Assembly: GCA_963748485.1 (NCBI GenBank)
Contig: CAVVJF010000013.1
Location: forward strand, 1 to 64,000
Direction: 5' to 3'
DNA length: 64,000 nt
Origin: DASRWT01 sp963748485
GTDB lineage: Bacteria; Methylomirabilota; Methylomirabilia; Rokubacteriales; CSP1-6
Under the pieces are notes generated by a model. That model was given only the letters and a program-made list of their open reading frames with translations. It did no database searches and was not told the origin of the DNA. Position numbers and translations under genes: made by a program. Below are positions 1 through 7,999 of the stretch, in pieces (the stretch's first letter is position 1; each line of letters starts with the position of its first letter).

Positions 1-1806
1 CGGGGCGACTTCGTTCCTGAACGAGCGCGAGATCCAGTAGAATGCCGCCGCTGCCACCGCGAGCATGACGAGGCCCGTCACCGTCTCCGCGAAGACCAGC
101 TTGCCGATGCCGAAGAGGGTGGCGTAGACGGCGATGATGCCGGCGATCCAGTTGGTCCACGCCAGCGCGCCGCCGGGGATGGGCTCGCGCCCGAGCCCGA
201 GACGCTGCGACACCCGCGCCCACCCGGGGCCGCCGGGACGGACGCGCCGGTAGAAGGCCTCGAGCACGGCCGGGGGCTCGGGGGCGGTGGCGAAGGTGAC
301 CACCACCCACACCACCGTGCTCACCACCACCGTGAGCAGCATCACCGCGGCGGTGGCATTGGGGTCGTTCTCCGCGAAGCGCGGAGCCACGAACGTGAAC
401 GCCAGCGTGCTGACCACGAAGCTCGCGACCATGGCGGAGATCTCGCTCCACGCGTTGATGCGCCACCAGTACCAGCGGAGGATGAGGACGAGGCCGGTCC
501 CCGCGCCCAGGGCGAGGAGGAGCTCCCAGGCCTTCTCGATGCTCGACAGCTGCGAGGTCACCGCGATGGAGGCCAGGAAGAGCAGCACGGTGGCCCAGCG
601 CGACACCGCCACGTAGTGGCGCTCGTCGCCGTCGGTCTTCACGAAGCGTTTGTAGAAGTCGTTGACGAGGTAGGACGCGCCCCAGTTGAGGTGGGTGCCC
701 ACCGTGCTCATGTAGGCGGCGGCGAACCCGGCGAGCATGAAGCCTCGCCACGGCGTGGGCAGGAGATCCACGAAGGCCTGCACGTATCCCGCCTCCTTGT
801 CCTGGAGGGTGGGGTAGAGGATGACGGTGGCGAGGCCTGTCACGATCCACGGCCACGGCCGGAGCGCGTAGTGGGCGATCTGGAAGAAGAGGGTCGCGAG
901 CACGCCGTCTCGCTCCGAGCGGGCGCTGAAGATGCGCTGGGCCACGTAGCCGCCGCCGCCCGGCTCGGCGCCCGGGTACCAGGCCGCCCACCACTGCACG
1001 GACAGGTAGACCATGAGCGTCATGAGGGGCATCCACGCATAGGCGTGCAGCCCGCCCGCGTCGAGGCGCACCGGCAGCACCGAGAGCGCTGCCGCCTCGC
1101 TGCCGAAGTGGGTGGCCAGCTTGGCCTTCATCACGGTGATGCCGCCCACCGCGTCCACGGCGTAGACCGCGAGCACGATGACGGCGGACATCTTGATGAT
1201 GAACTGGACGAGGTCGGTCCAGAGGACGGCCCACATCCCGGCCGCCACCGAGTAGAGCAGGGTGATGAGGAAGCAGATGCCCACCGCGAGGACCTCGCCG
1301 CTCACCGTGATGCCCGCGATCGAGACATCCTGGAGCCCCAGGGCGATGGTGAGGATCTTGATCATCGCGCGGGTGACCCAGCCGAGGATGATGAGGTTGA
1401 TGGGGAGCGCGAGGTAGAGCGCCCGGAAGCCCCGCAGGAAGGCGGCGGGCCCGCCGCTGTAGCGCAGCTCCGCCAGCTCGACGTCGGTCATGACCTGCGC
1501 GCGGCGCCACAGCCGGGCGAAGAAGAACACGGTGAGCATGCCGCTCATCACGAAGTTCCACCACAGCCAGTTGCCCGCGACACCCTTGGTGGCGACCAGC
1601 CCGGTGACCACGAGGGGCGTGTCGGCGGCGAAGGTGGTGGCCACCATGGCGGTGCCGGCAAGCCACCAGGGCGCCTGGCGCCCGGACAGGAAGTACTGGT
1701 CGAGGCTCTGCCCGCCCCGGCGCGTGAAGTAGAGGCCGATGGCGGTGCAGAGGACGAAGTAGCCGACGACGATCGCCCAGTCCACCGGCGAGATCGCGGT
1801 GTTCAT
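1..1806 (-). CDS. Sodium:solute symporter (SSS) family transporter, 3' end cut by window
   Basis: Integral membrane Na+-coupled symporter of the SSS family (PutP/panthothenate/acetate type); the substrate cannot be told. Reading the minus strand from the ATG at 1806 gives 602 codons with no stop before the window edge, so the C-terminus is missing by an unknown but probably small amount. The protein is almost entirely hydrophobic, with about 12-13 membrane segments. Near residues 22-36 it has the family's N-terminal pattern (GLYFTRRGGQSLDQYFLSGR), followed by a segment with WWLAG and TTFAADTP and, about residue 290, a Trp-rich loop (SVQWWAAWYPGAEPGGGGY) typical of a subgroup of SSS proteins. 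The gene is divergent from the TIGR02757 gene, with about 60 bp between start codons. Confidence 0.85.
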   Translation of the reverse strand, partial: MNTAISPVDWAIVVGYFVLCTAIGLYFTRRGGQSLDQYFLSGRQAPWWLAGTAMVATTFAADTPLVVTGLVATKGVAGNWLWWNFVMSGMLTVFFFARLWRRAQVMTDVELAELRYSGGPAAFLRGFRALYLALPINLIILGWVTRAMIKILTIALGLQDVSIAGITVSGEVLAVGICFLITLLYSVAAGMWAVLWTDLVQFIIKMSAVIVLAVYAVDAVGGITVMKAKLATHFGSEAAALSVLPVRLDAGGLHAYAWMPLMTLMVYLSVQWWAAWYPGAEPGGGGYVAQRIFSARSERDGVLATLFFQIAHYALRPWPWIVTGLATVILYPTLQDKEAGYVQAFVDLLPTPWRGFMLAGFAAAYMSTVGTHLNWGASYLVNDFYKRFVKTDGDERHYVAVSRWATVLLFLASIAVTSQLSSIEKAWELLLALGAGTGLVLILRWYWWRINAWSEISAMVASFVVSTLAFTFVAPRFAENDPNATAAVMLLTVVVSTVVWVVVTFATAPEPPAVLEAFYRRVRPGGPGWARVSQRLGLGREPIPGGALAWTNWIAGIIAVYATLFGIGKLVFAETVTGLVMLAVAAAAFYWISRSFRNEVAP

Positions 1807-1853
1807 CTATGTCCGCAATACAGCGGTATCCGCGGCGGAGTCAAGGAAATTGG

Positions 1854-1859
1854 TATCAT
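1854..1859 (+). promoter_or_regulatory. -10-like hexamer TATCAT, close to the start codon
   Basis: TATCAT ends 7 nt before the ATG at 1867 and 1 nt before the alternative ATG at 1861. If it is a -10 element, transcription would begin at or next to 1867, giving a leaderless message and excluding the 1861 start. I see no convincing -35. Confidence 0.35.
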
Positions 1860-1866
1860 CATGCCG

Positions 1867-2787
1867 ATGAGCGCGTCCCCGCCCCGCTCGCTCCGCGCTT
1901 CCGCCCGGCTCAAGGCTCCCATGGAGCGCCTCTATCGCGAATTCGACTGGGCGGCCCGCACCGACGCCGACGCCATCCGCTACCCCCTCCGCTACGCGGA
2001 CCCGCGCGACCGCGAAATCGCGGCCCTTCTGGCCTCCTGCCTGGCTTACGGCCGCGTGGACCTCTTCGGCCCGCGGGTGGAGTGGGCGCTCGCGCGGATG
2101 GGGCCGTCGCCGTATCGCTTCATGCGGGGCTTCGATCTCGGACGGGATGGGGACGTGTTCGCGGGCTTCGTGTACCGCTTCAACCGCGCGCGCGATCTCG
2201 TGGCCTTCTGCGTGGCCACGCGCCGACTCCTCGACGCGCACGGCTCCCTCGGCGCCTTCTTTGCCGCCGGCTTCTCCCCCGAGGACACCACGGTGGCGGC
2301 CGCGCTCGAGCGCTTCGTGGCCGGCTTCCTGGAGACGGATCTCCGCGCGGTGTTTCCCCGCGGCCGCCTCTCCTATGGCTATCGTCACTTCTTCCCCCGT
2401 CCCTCGACGGGTGGCCCCTGCAAGCGCCTGCTCCTCTTTCTCCGCTGGATGGTCCGGCGCGAGCCGCCCGATTTCGGCCTCTGGCGCGACGTGCGGCCTT
2501 CGGCCCTCGTCATGCCGGTGGACACGCACATCGAGCACATGGCGCGCGCGGTGGGGCTCACCCGGCGCCGCAGCCGGAACTGGCGCATGGCCGAGGAGAT
2601 CACGGGACGGCTCCGTCTCCTCGACCCCGACGATCCCGTGAAGTACGACTTCGCGCTCTGCCACAAGCGGATGTCGGGGGACTGCCGGGGCCGGCGCGAC
2701 GCCGTCGTGTGCGCGCCGTGCGGGCTGCGCCCCGTCTGCGTGCACTGGCGCGGCGCTCGCGGCGCGGCCCGGAGCCTGGAACGATGA
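1867..2787 (+). CDS. TIGR02757 (DUF2400) family protein
   Basis: Conserved protein of about 306 residues in a family of unknown function. Recognisable family segments are the region with DPRDREIAALLASCLAYGR near residue 40, and DTHIEHMARAVGL with the following CHKRMSGDC near the C-terminus. The last 30 residues carry four cysteines spaced C-x8-C-x2-C-x5-C, reminiscent of the 4Fe-4S loop of endonuclease III-like HhH glycosylases, although no such activity is established. There is another in-frame ATG at 1861; I chose 1867 because a -10-like hexamer lies directly upstream. The stop overlaps the rmuC start (ATGA), so the two are probably translationally coupled. Confidence 0.8.
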   Translation: MSASPPRSLRASARLKAPMERLYREFDWAARTDADAIRYPLRYADPRDREIAALLASCLAYGRVDLFGPRVEWALARMGPSPYRFMRGFDLGRDGDVFAGFVYRFNRARDLVAFCVATRRLLDAHGSLGAFFAAGFSPEDTTVAAALERFVAGFLETDLRAVFPRGRLSYGYRHFFPRPSTGGPCKRLLLFLRWMVRREPPDFGLWRDVRPSALVMPVDTHIEHMARAVGLTRRRSRNWRMAEEITGRLRLLDPDDPVKYDFALCHKRMSGDCRGRRDAVVCAPCGLRPVCVHWRGARGAARSLER

Positions 2788-3962
2788 CCGCGCTCGAGGC
2801 GATCCTCGCCACGCTCGCCGCGCTGGCCATCGCCGTCCTCGCCTGGGCGCTCGCCCAGACGCGCCGGCAGCTGGATGCCGCGCGAGACCATGGCGGCCCC
2901 GCTCCCGTGGTGGAATTGCTCCAGCGCCAGATCGAGGCGGTGCGGGCGGAGAGCCGCGCCGGCCAGGACGGGCTGCGCCAGGAGGTCGGGGAGCTGGGCG
3001 GCCGCCTGCGCGAGGACGTGGGCGCCCTCCGGCTGGCCGTGGCGGGCGAGCTCAAGGGCGTGAGTGCGGAGGTCACCCGACAGCTCGCCGACGGCATGCG
3101 GCTCATCCAGTCGGCGCAGAGCAGCATGGGCGAGCGCCTGGACCGCGCGACGAAGGTCGTCGGGGAGGTGCAGGGGAGCCTCGGCAAGCTCGGCGAGGCC
3201 ACTCAGCGGGTGGTCGAGGTCGGGCGTGACGTCCAGGGGCTCGAGCAGGTGCTTCGCTCGCCCAAGATACGGGGTGGGCTCGGCGAGACGCTCCTCGAGC
3301 AGGTGCTCGCCCAGATGCTGCCGCGGGAGCACTGGGACCTCCAGCACGGCTTCCGCTCCGGCGAGCGGGTGGACGCGGTGGTGCATGTGGGCGGTCGCCT
3401 CGTATCGGTGGACGCCAAGTTCCCGCTCGAGAACTTCCGCCGCCTGCTCGCGGAGAGCGAGGACGACAAGCGGCGGTCTCTCCGTCGTGACTTCGGCCGC
3501 GACGTGAAGCGTCGTGTCGATGAGATCGCCAAGAAGTACATCCTGCCCGACGAGGGCACCTTCGACTTCGCGCTCATGTACGTCCCCGCCGAGAACGTCT
3601 ACTACGAGACCATCGTCAAATCCGACGACGAGGACGAGTCGATCTCGACGTATGCGCTGGAGCGGCGCGTGATCCCTGTCTCGCCCAACTGCTTCTACGC
3701 GTACCTGCAGGTGATCGTGCTGGGGCTGCGCGGGCTCGGCATCGAGGCGAGCGCGCGCGCCATCCAGGACAACCTCTCGCGCCTCGGCGGCGACCTCGCC
3801 CGCGTCCAGGAGCACATGGGCAAACTGGGCGGCCACCTCGGCAACGCGCAGAAGCAGTACACCGAGGCGGAGCGAAGCCTCGCGCGCTTCGAGACCAAGC
3901 TGGAGGCGATCGGACAGGGCGGGGAGGACGCCGACGGTCAGCGGCCGTTGCTACCGCCGTGA
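2784..3962 (+). CDS. rmuC: DNA recombination protein RmuC homologue
   Basis: Predicted membrane-anchored nuclease-like protein of the RmuC family, linked in E. coli to limiting recombination at inverted repeats. 392 residues: an N-terminal membrane segment (about residues 3-20), a long charged coiled coil (about 25-150), then the RmuC domain beginning at KIRGGLGETLLEQVL and including the conserved VDAKFPLENFRRLL and the PAENVYYE and SPNCFYAYLQ segments. The C-terminal helix is again coiled coil. The ATG overlaps the preceding stop by 4 nt. Length and domain order are normal for the family. Confidence 0.93.
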   Translation: MTALEAILATLAALAIAVLAWALAQTRRQLDAARDHGGPAPVVELLQRQIEAVRAESRAGQDGLRQEVGELGGRLREDVGALRLAVAGELKGVSAEVTRQLADGMRLIQSAQSSMGERLDRATKVVGEVQGSLGKLGEATQRVVEVGRDVQGLEQVLRSPKIRGGLGETLLEQVLAQMLPREHWDLQHGFRSGERVDAVVHVGGRLVSVDAKFPLENFRRLLAESEDDKRRSLRRDFGRDVKRRVDEIAKKYILPDEGTFDFALMYVPAENVYYETIVKSDDEDESISTYALERRVIPVSPNCFYAYLQVIVLGLRGLGIEASARAIQDNLSRLGGDLARVQEHMGKLGGHLGNAQKQYTEAERSLARFETKLEAIGQGGEDADGQRPLLPP

Positions 3963-3968
3963 TACGAT
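3963..3968 (+). promoter_or_regulatory. -10-like TACGAT 6 nt before the start codon (leaderless)
   Basis: TACGAT lies exactly 6 nt upstream of the ATG at 3975, just behind the rmuC stop. This is the spacing expected if transcription starts on the A of ATG. No Shine-Dalgarno is present and no clear -35 is visible. Confidence 0.45.
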
Positions 3969-3974
3969 AGCGTC

Positions 3975-4277
3975 ATGACTCAGATCCAGTTTCAGGTATA
4001 CGGCATCAACTTGCTCGTTCGCCTCCTCGCCGAGCCCCCCGCCGACGTCCGCGTGCACTGCCCGAAGGGCTCGCCCATCCGCTACGGCGAGGTGGTGGGC
4101 CGGGGCGACGGCTTCGACGAGGGCGCCAACGCCTTCCGGGAGATGCCGCCCCTGCGCGCCGTCGTCGCCTTCGAGGAGAATCCGGAAGAGGTCGAGGGCC
4201 ACTACTTCTACATCGGCGGCGAGGAGCACCGGGTCATCCGGCTCGACGCCATCATCCTGTCGTTCCCGCTGGAATAG
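3975..4277 (+). CDS. Small conserved-looking protein of unknown function
   Basis: 100-residue soluble protein that I do not recognise. It is acidic, without a signal peptide or membrane segment, and has a regular alternation of hydrophobic residues suggesting a small beta-rich fold (IQFQVYGINLLVRLL at the N-terminus, HYFYIGGEEHRVIRL near the C-terminus). The coding bias matches its neighbours, and the gene fits tightly between rmuC (12 nt) and the DUF429 gene, which starts near its stop. A -10-like hexamer sits 6 nt before the ATG, so it is probably the first gene of its own leaderless transcript. Confidence 0.6.
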   Translation: MTQIQFQVYGINLLVRLLAEPPADVRVHCPKGSPIRYGEVVGRGDGFDEGANAFREMPPLRAVVAFEENPEEVEGHYFYIGGEEHRVIRLDAIILSFPLE

Positions 4278-4996
4278 CCTCGCGCCCGGCCGACCCCGCT
4301 GTACTCGGAATCGACGTCGGCTTCTCCGCGTCCCGTCCCACCACCGGCCTCTGCATGATCGCGCCCGGCGCCGCGCTTCCCGTGCGCGCCATCCATGTCC
4401 GCGCCGTCGAGACGGTGGCCGCCATCGCGCGGCTCCTCGACGACCGCGCGCTCGCCGCCGTCGGCGTGGACGGCCCCCTGCGGCCCGATCTCACGCTCAC
4501 CACGCGGGGGCGAATGTGCGAGCGTCGGCTGCTGCGTGCGCCCTTCCATCGGCACTGTAAGCCAGGTTCCACCGCGGCCCCCATGGGGCAGCGCCTGCAT
4601 GTCGAGGCTACGCGCCTGGCCCTCGCCGTCGCCGCCGCCCATCCGGCGGCGCGGGTCGCCGAGGCCTTCCCGAACGCCTTTCTGCGCACGCTGCTCGCCG
4701 AGCACGCCGTCGGACGCGTGCGGCGCGGCGACAAAAGCCAGGTGTTCTGGGTGCGCTGCCTCGCCGGGGGCGTGCTGCGCCGCCTCGTTTTCGCGCTCTA
4801 CGGGGCGGACGCCGCGCCGATCGCCCTGGGCCTCACGCGGCTCATCCAGAGGGACGAGCGGGCCGCCGCGGTCTGCGCGCTCACCGCGCGCGCGGTCGCG
4901 CTGGGGACGGATACTCGCGTCGGCGATGCTGAGGACGGCTGGATCTCGCTCCCGCCCCGCCCGTTCCTTGCGGACTGGGCGAAGGCCGCCCTATAG
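4274..4996 (+). CDS. DUF429 family protein (predicted RNase H-like fold), start codon unresolved
   Basis: Member of DUF429, a family predicted to have an RNase H-like fold. The N-terminal strand with the conserved acidic residue (VLGIDVGFSASRP, 4301-4339) is in frame and clearly coding, but no ATG, GTG or TTG occurs between it and the preceding stop region; the first ATG, at 4355, would delete this motif. The start given is the first codon after the overlap with the upstream gene and is a placeholder; a rare start codon or a sequence error is possible. Further family features are VGVDGPLRPDL and the FPNAFLRTLL segment. The stop overlaps the -10-like box of the next gene. Confidence 0.65.
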   Translation: MASRPADPAVLGIDVGFSASRPTTGLCMIAPGAALPVRAIHVRAVETVAAIARLLDDRALAAVGVDGPLRPDLTLTTRGRMCERRLLRAPFHRHCKPGSTAAPMGQRLHVEATRLALAVAAAHPAARVAEAFPNAFLRTLLAEHAVGRVRRGDKSQVFWVRCLAGGVLRRLVFALYGADAAPIALGLTRLIQRDERAAAVCALTARAVALGTDTRVGDAEDGWISLPPRPFLADWAKAAL

Positions 4997-4997
4997 T
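4968..4997 (+). promoter_or_regulatory. Promoter TTGCGG-N18-TATAGT, 6 nt before start codon
   Basis: The -10 TATAGT (4992-4997) lies exactly 6 nt upstream of the ATG at 5004; a partial -35, TTGCGG (4968-4973), is 18 nt upstream. The promoter sits inside the end of the DUF429 gene. The layout predicts a leaderless message for the peptidase. Confidence 0.5.
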
Positions 4998-5003
4998 CGG
5001 TCC

Positions 5004-6236
5004 ATGACCGTGCTCGCGCAGGTGCTCGCCAAGATCGACCCTGACGAGGTGGTGGAGCTCACCCGCGAGCTCGTGCGGATTCCCAGCGTGTACCGTCCCG
5101 ACGATCCCGAGGCCACCGAGGCGCGCGTGGCGGCTCACGTGGAGGCCTGGCTGCGGCGCGAGGGATTCGCGGTGGAGGTCCAGTCCGTCGCCCCGGGTCG
5201 GCCTAATGTCATCGGCACCCTCGGCGAGAAGCGGCCGGGCGGGCGGAGCCTGCTCCTGGAGGGCCACACCGACGTGGTGACCGAGGGCGATCCGCGCGAG
5301 TGGAGCTGGCCGCCCTTCGGAGCTGAGCTCACGAACGGCCGCATCTATGGGCGCGGCACCGCCGACATGAAAGGCGGGCTCGCCGCCGCCATGGTGGCCG
5401 CGGCCGCGTTCCGCCGCGCCGGCGTGGAGCCGCCCGGCAAACTCGTGGTGGGCGCGCTGGTGGACGAGGAGGACCGCATGCTGGGCGTGCGGCACCTCGT
5501 CACGACGCCGGTCGGGCGCGAGCTGGATGCCGCTATCATATGCGAGCCCGAGGACAACGAGCTGTGCCTGGTGCAGCGCGGCGTGGTATGGGCCCGTATG
5601 CGTGTGCGCGGCAAGATGGCCCACGGCGCGATGCCGGAAGCCGGCCTCAATCCCGTCACGGCCCTCGGGGCCATGCTCCGGGAAGTTCCCGCGCTGGAGC
5701 GGCGCATCCGGCGCCGCTGCGAGCGCAGCCGCTATCTCCGTCCGCCCACCGTGACGCCGACCATCATCCAGGCCCCCCCGAAGGGAGTGGGGGTGCCCCA
5801 GTCCAACGTGATCCCCGCCTTCGCCGAGATGACGCTCGACGTGCGGGTGACGCCCGGCATCGACGCCGACGCGCTGCACGCCGAGCTGGAAGCCGTGTGC
5901 CGGGCGGGGGAGAAGGCCGTCCCCGGTCTCAAGGTCGAGTGGGAGCCCGTCAACGCCTTCCGGCTGGCCACCAAGGTGGACAAGAGCGAGCCCATCGTGC
6001 AGGCCATGATCGCGGGCGTGAAGAAGGCCACCGGACGCGCCGCGCGTTACGGCGGGGTGCCCGGCTCCACCGACGGCACCATTCTCCGCATGGAGCTGGG
6101 ACTGCCGATCGTCACCTGCGGACCCGGGAACCGGCTGATTCCTCACCAAGTTGACGAGTACGTCGAGACGTCCCAATTGGTCGAAGCGGCCAAGATTTAC
6201 ACCGCCTCGGCGATGAAGTTCCTCGAAGAGTCGTGA
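5004..6236 (+). CDS. M20 family metallopeptidase (ArgE/DapE/ACY1-like)
   Basis: Cytosolic zinc-dependent amidohydrolase of the M20 family, which contains acetylornithine deacetylase, succinyl-diaminopimelate desuccinylase and various carboxypeptidases; the substrate is not clear. 410 residues. Metal and catalytic residues are in place: EGHTD (H88, D90), GRGTADMKGG (D121), VDEED (E155/E156), ICEPED (E181) and a C-terminal His in LIPHQVDEY. The dimerisation domain lies between about residues 190 and 305 and contains the HGAMPEAGLNP motif. The stop overlaps the GTG of the Memo-like gene (GTGA), so the pair is probably one transcript. Confidence 0.9.
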   Translation: MTVLAQVLAKIDPDEVVELTRELVRIPSVYRPDDPEATEARVAAHVEAWLRREGFAVEVQSVAPGRPNVIGTLGEKRPGGRSLLLEGHTDVVTEGDPREWSWPPFGAELTNGRIYGRGTADMKGGLAAAMVAAAAFRRAGVEPPGKLVVGALVDEEDRMLGVRHLVTTPVGRELDAAIICEPEDNELCLVQRGVVWARMRVRGKMAHGAMPEAGLNPVTALGAMLREVPALERRIRRRCERSRYLRPPTVTPTIIQAPPKGVGVPQSNVIPAFAEMTLDVRVTPGIDADALHAELEAVCRAGEKAVPGLKVEWEPVNAFRLATKVDKSEPIVQAMIAGVKKATGRAARYGGVPGSTDGTILRMELGLPIVTCGPGNRLIPHQVDEYVETSQLVEAAKIYTASAMKFLEES

Positions 6237-7522
6237 CCGCGTCGAGCCGCCCTCGGCTCCGCGCGCTCGAGGCCTTCCCGATCGAGCAGGACGGGGAGCG
6301 GGTGGTGGGCCTGCGAGACCCCGCCGGCTTCACCGATCAGGTGGCGGTGCTGCCCGTGCCGCTCCTGGACATCGTTTCCCTCTTCGATGGCGAGCACTCG
6401 CTGAGCGAGATTCGCGACGTGATCAGCGCCCGCCATCCCGGCCGTCTCAGCGAGGCCGACATCGCCGCAGTGGCCGAGCGTCTGGACGAGGCCGGGTTTC
6501 TCGACTCGCCCCGCTTCGCGGCGCGCCGTGATCGCATCGAGGCCGAGTTCGCGGCGCGCCCGGCGCGACCCGCCGCGCATGCCGGCGGCGCTTACGCGGA
6601 CGAGCCGGCGGCGCTCCGAGCCCAGATCGACGGCTTTTTTGGGCATCCGGAAGGGCCCGGGTCTGCGGTTCTTTCTGGATTTGATCTACGGTCGCCCCAA
6701 GGGGCGACCTCTATAGGGAGGCTTCGCGCCCCTGAGGGGCCGCTCGCGCCTTTGCGGGGCTTGCTCGCGCCGCATATTGATCTTCATAGAGGGGGCCCAA
6801 CGTACGCGTGGGCGTACCGGGAGGTGCTCGAACGCTCCGACGCGGATTGCTTCGTGATCCTGGGCACGTGCCATGCGGGCATGCAGGATCCGTTCGCGGC
6901 GACCCTCAAGCCTTACGAGACTCCGCTCGGGCCCGCCGCGGTGGATCGCGCCTTCGTGGAGGCGCTCGGCCGGCGCTACCGCGAGAGCCTCCTGTCATCG
7001 GAGGCCGCGCACCGCATCGAGCACTCCATCGAGTTTCAGGCGGTGATGCTGCGCTGGGCGCTCGGCGACCGCCGCCCCTTCACGGTGGTGCCGCTGCTGG
7101 CTTCGTTCCTTCACGAGGCGGTGGGGGAGGGCGGCGCGCCGGAACGCGACGCGCGCGTGCCGCGCTTCCTCGACGCGCTCGCGGAGACCATCGCGGCGTC
7201 GGACCGGCGCGTCTGCGTGATCGGCGGGGTGGACCTCGCGCACGTGGGCCCCCGCTTCGGCGATGCCGCGGCGAACACGCCCGCGTCGCTCGCGGCAGTC
7301 GAGCGCGACGACCGCGCCATGCTGGACGCGGTGATGGCGGGCGACGCCGCGGGCTTCTACGCCTCGGTGGCGGGGGATGGGGATGCGCGCCGCATCTGCG
7401 GGCTCTCGCCGATCTATGCTTTTCTCCGCGCGCTCCCCGGCGCCGAGGGTCGCCTCGTCCGGTACTCGCAGTGGCCCGATCCGCAGGGCGCGGTCACGTT
7501 CTGCGCGGCGGCCTTCGCGTGA
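6233..7522 (+). CDS. PqqD-like / Memo-family (AmmeMemoRadiSam system B) protein with an in-frame repeat insertion
   Basis: 429-residue protein. Residues 1-105 look like a PqqD-type winged helix (LLDIVSLFDGEHSLSEIRDV, LDEAGFL). The rest is a Memo domain with the expected conserved residues: APHIDLHRGG, ILGTCH, EHSIEFQ and GGVDLAH. In eukaryotes Memo binds metal or redox cofactors; the bacterial role is unknown. Between FFGHPEGPG and LRGLLAPH lie about 30 residues encoded by a palindromic DNA element (6661-6785), which looks like an insertion that kept the frame. The start is GTG, overlapping the upstream stop; the stop overlaps the GTG of the DUF1285 gene. No AMMECR1 or radical-SAM partner is nearby. 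Confidence 0.8.
   Translation: MTASSRPRLRALEAFPIEQDGERVVGLRDPAGFTDQVAVLPVPLLDIVSLFDGEHSLSEIRDVISARHPGRLSEADIAAVAERLDEAGFLDSPRFAARRDRIEAEFAARPARPAAHAGGAYADEPAALRAQIDGFFGHPEGPGSAVLSGFDLRSPQGATSIGRLRAPEGPLAPLRGLLAPHIDLHRGGPTYAWAYREVLERSDADCFVILGTCHAGMQDPFAATLKPYETPLGPAAVDRAFVEALGRRYRESLLSSEAAHRIEHSIEFQAVMLRWALGDRRPFTVVPLLASFLHEAVGEGGAPERDARVPRFLDALAETIAASDRRVCVIGGVDLAHVGPRFGDAAANTPASLAAVERDDRAMLDAVMAGDAAGFYASVAGDGDARRICGLSPIYAFLRALPGAEGRLVRYSQWPDPQGAVTFCAAAFA
6658..6786 (+). repeat. Palindromic repeat element inserted in frame in the Memo-like gene
   Basis: Contains a perfect hairpin, GTCGCCCC-AA-GGGGCGAC (6691-6708), then GCCCC-TGA-GGGGC (6728-6740) and two related blocks with GCTCGCGCC ending at 6760 and 6771. 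Base texture (CTATAG, TTGATCTTCATAGAGG) differs from the flanking coding DNA. It encodes a low-complexity linker without stops. Confidence 0.6.
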
Positions 7523-7998
7523 CCGCCGCGCCGCCGCCCTCCGACCCCTCCAAGTGGACGCTGCCGCGTCTGCGCATCGACCACGACGGGGCCTGGTATC
7601 ACGAGGACACGGAGGTGACCCATGCCGGCATCCTCGCGAACCTGCGCGAGGGGCTGCAGCGCGACGCCGAGGGCCATCACCTCCGCATCGGTCCCGTCCG
7701 CGTTCCCGTCGAGGTCGACGACGCGCCCTTCGTGGTCGTGCGCGTCGAAGCGACGGGCGGGGACCTCGCCCTCACCCTCAACGACGACTCGCGGGAGACG
7801 CTTCGGCCCGAAACCCTGCGACTGGGCGCAGGCGAGGTCCCGTACTGCACGGTCAAGGACGGGCGCTTCGAGGCGCGCCTGAGTCGGGCCGCCGCGTATC
7901 AACTGCTCGCCCACATGCAGGAGGACGCGGCGAGCGGTCGCCCCGTCCTCACGCTCGGCGGCCGACGCTGGGAGGTGCCTCGGCGGGAAGGGGCCTGA
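7519..7998 (+). CDS. DUF1285 domain-containing protein
   Basis: 159-residue soluble protein of the DUF1285 family, whose function is unknown. The recognisable N-terminal segment, RIDHDGAWYHEDTEVTH, and the basic-hydrophobic strand pattern through VEVDDAPFVVVRVE match the family; a central piece, VPYCTVKDGRFEARLSRAAAYQLL, is also typical. The start is a GTG overlapping the upstream Memo gene's stop (GTGA), so it is the third gene of an M20-Memo-DUF1285 run. Length is normal. Confidence 0.8.
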   Translation: MTAAPPPSDPSKWTLPRLRIDHDGAWYHEDTEVTHAGILANLREGLQRDAEGHHLRIGPVRVPVEVDDAPFVVVRVEATGGDLALTLNDDSRETLRPETLRLGAGEVPYCTVKDGRFEARLSRAAAYQLLAHMQEDAASGRPVLTLGGRRWEVPRREGA

Positions 7999-7999
7999 G

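Noticed and set aside
616..1860. Forward open frame leading into the TIGR02757 gene
   Set aside because: It is the antisense of the Na+/solute symporter, whose minus-strand translation is a clean membrane protein.
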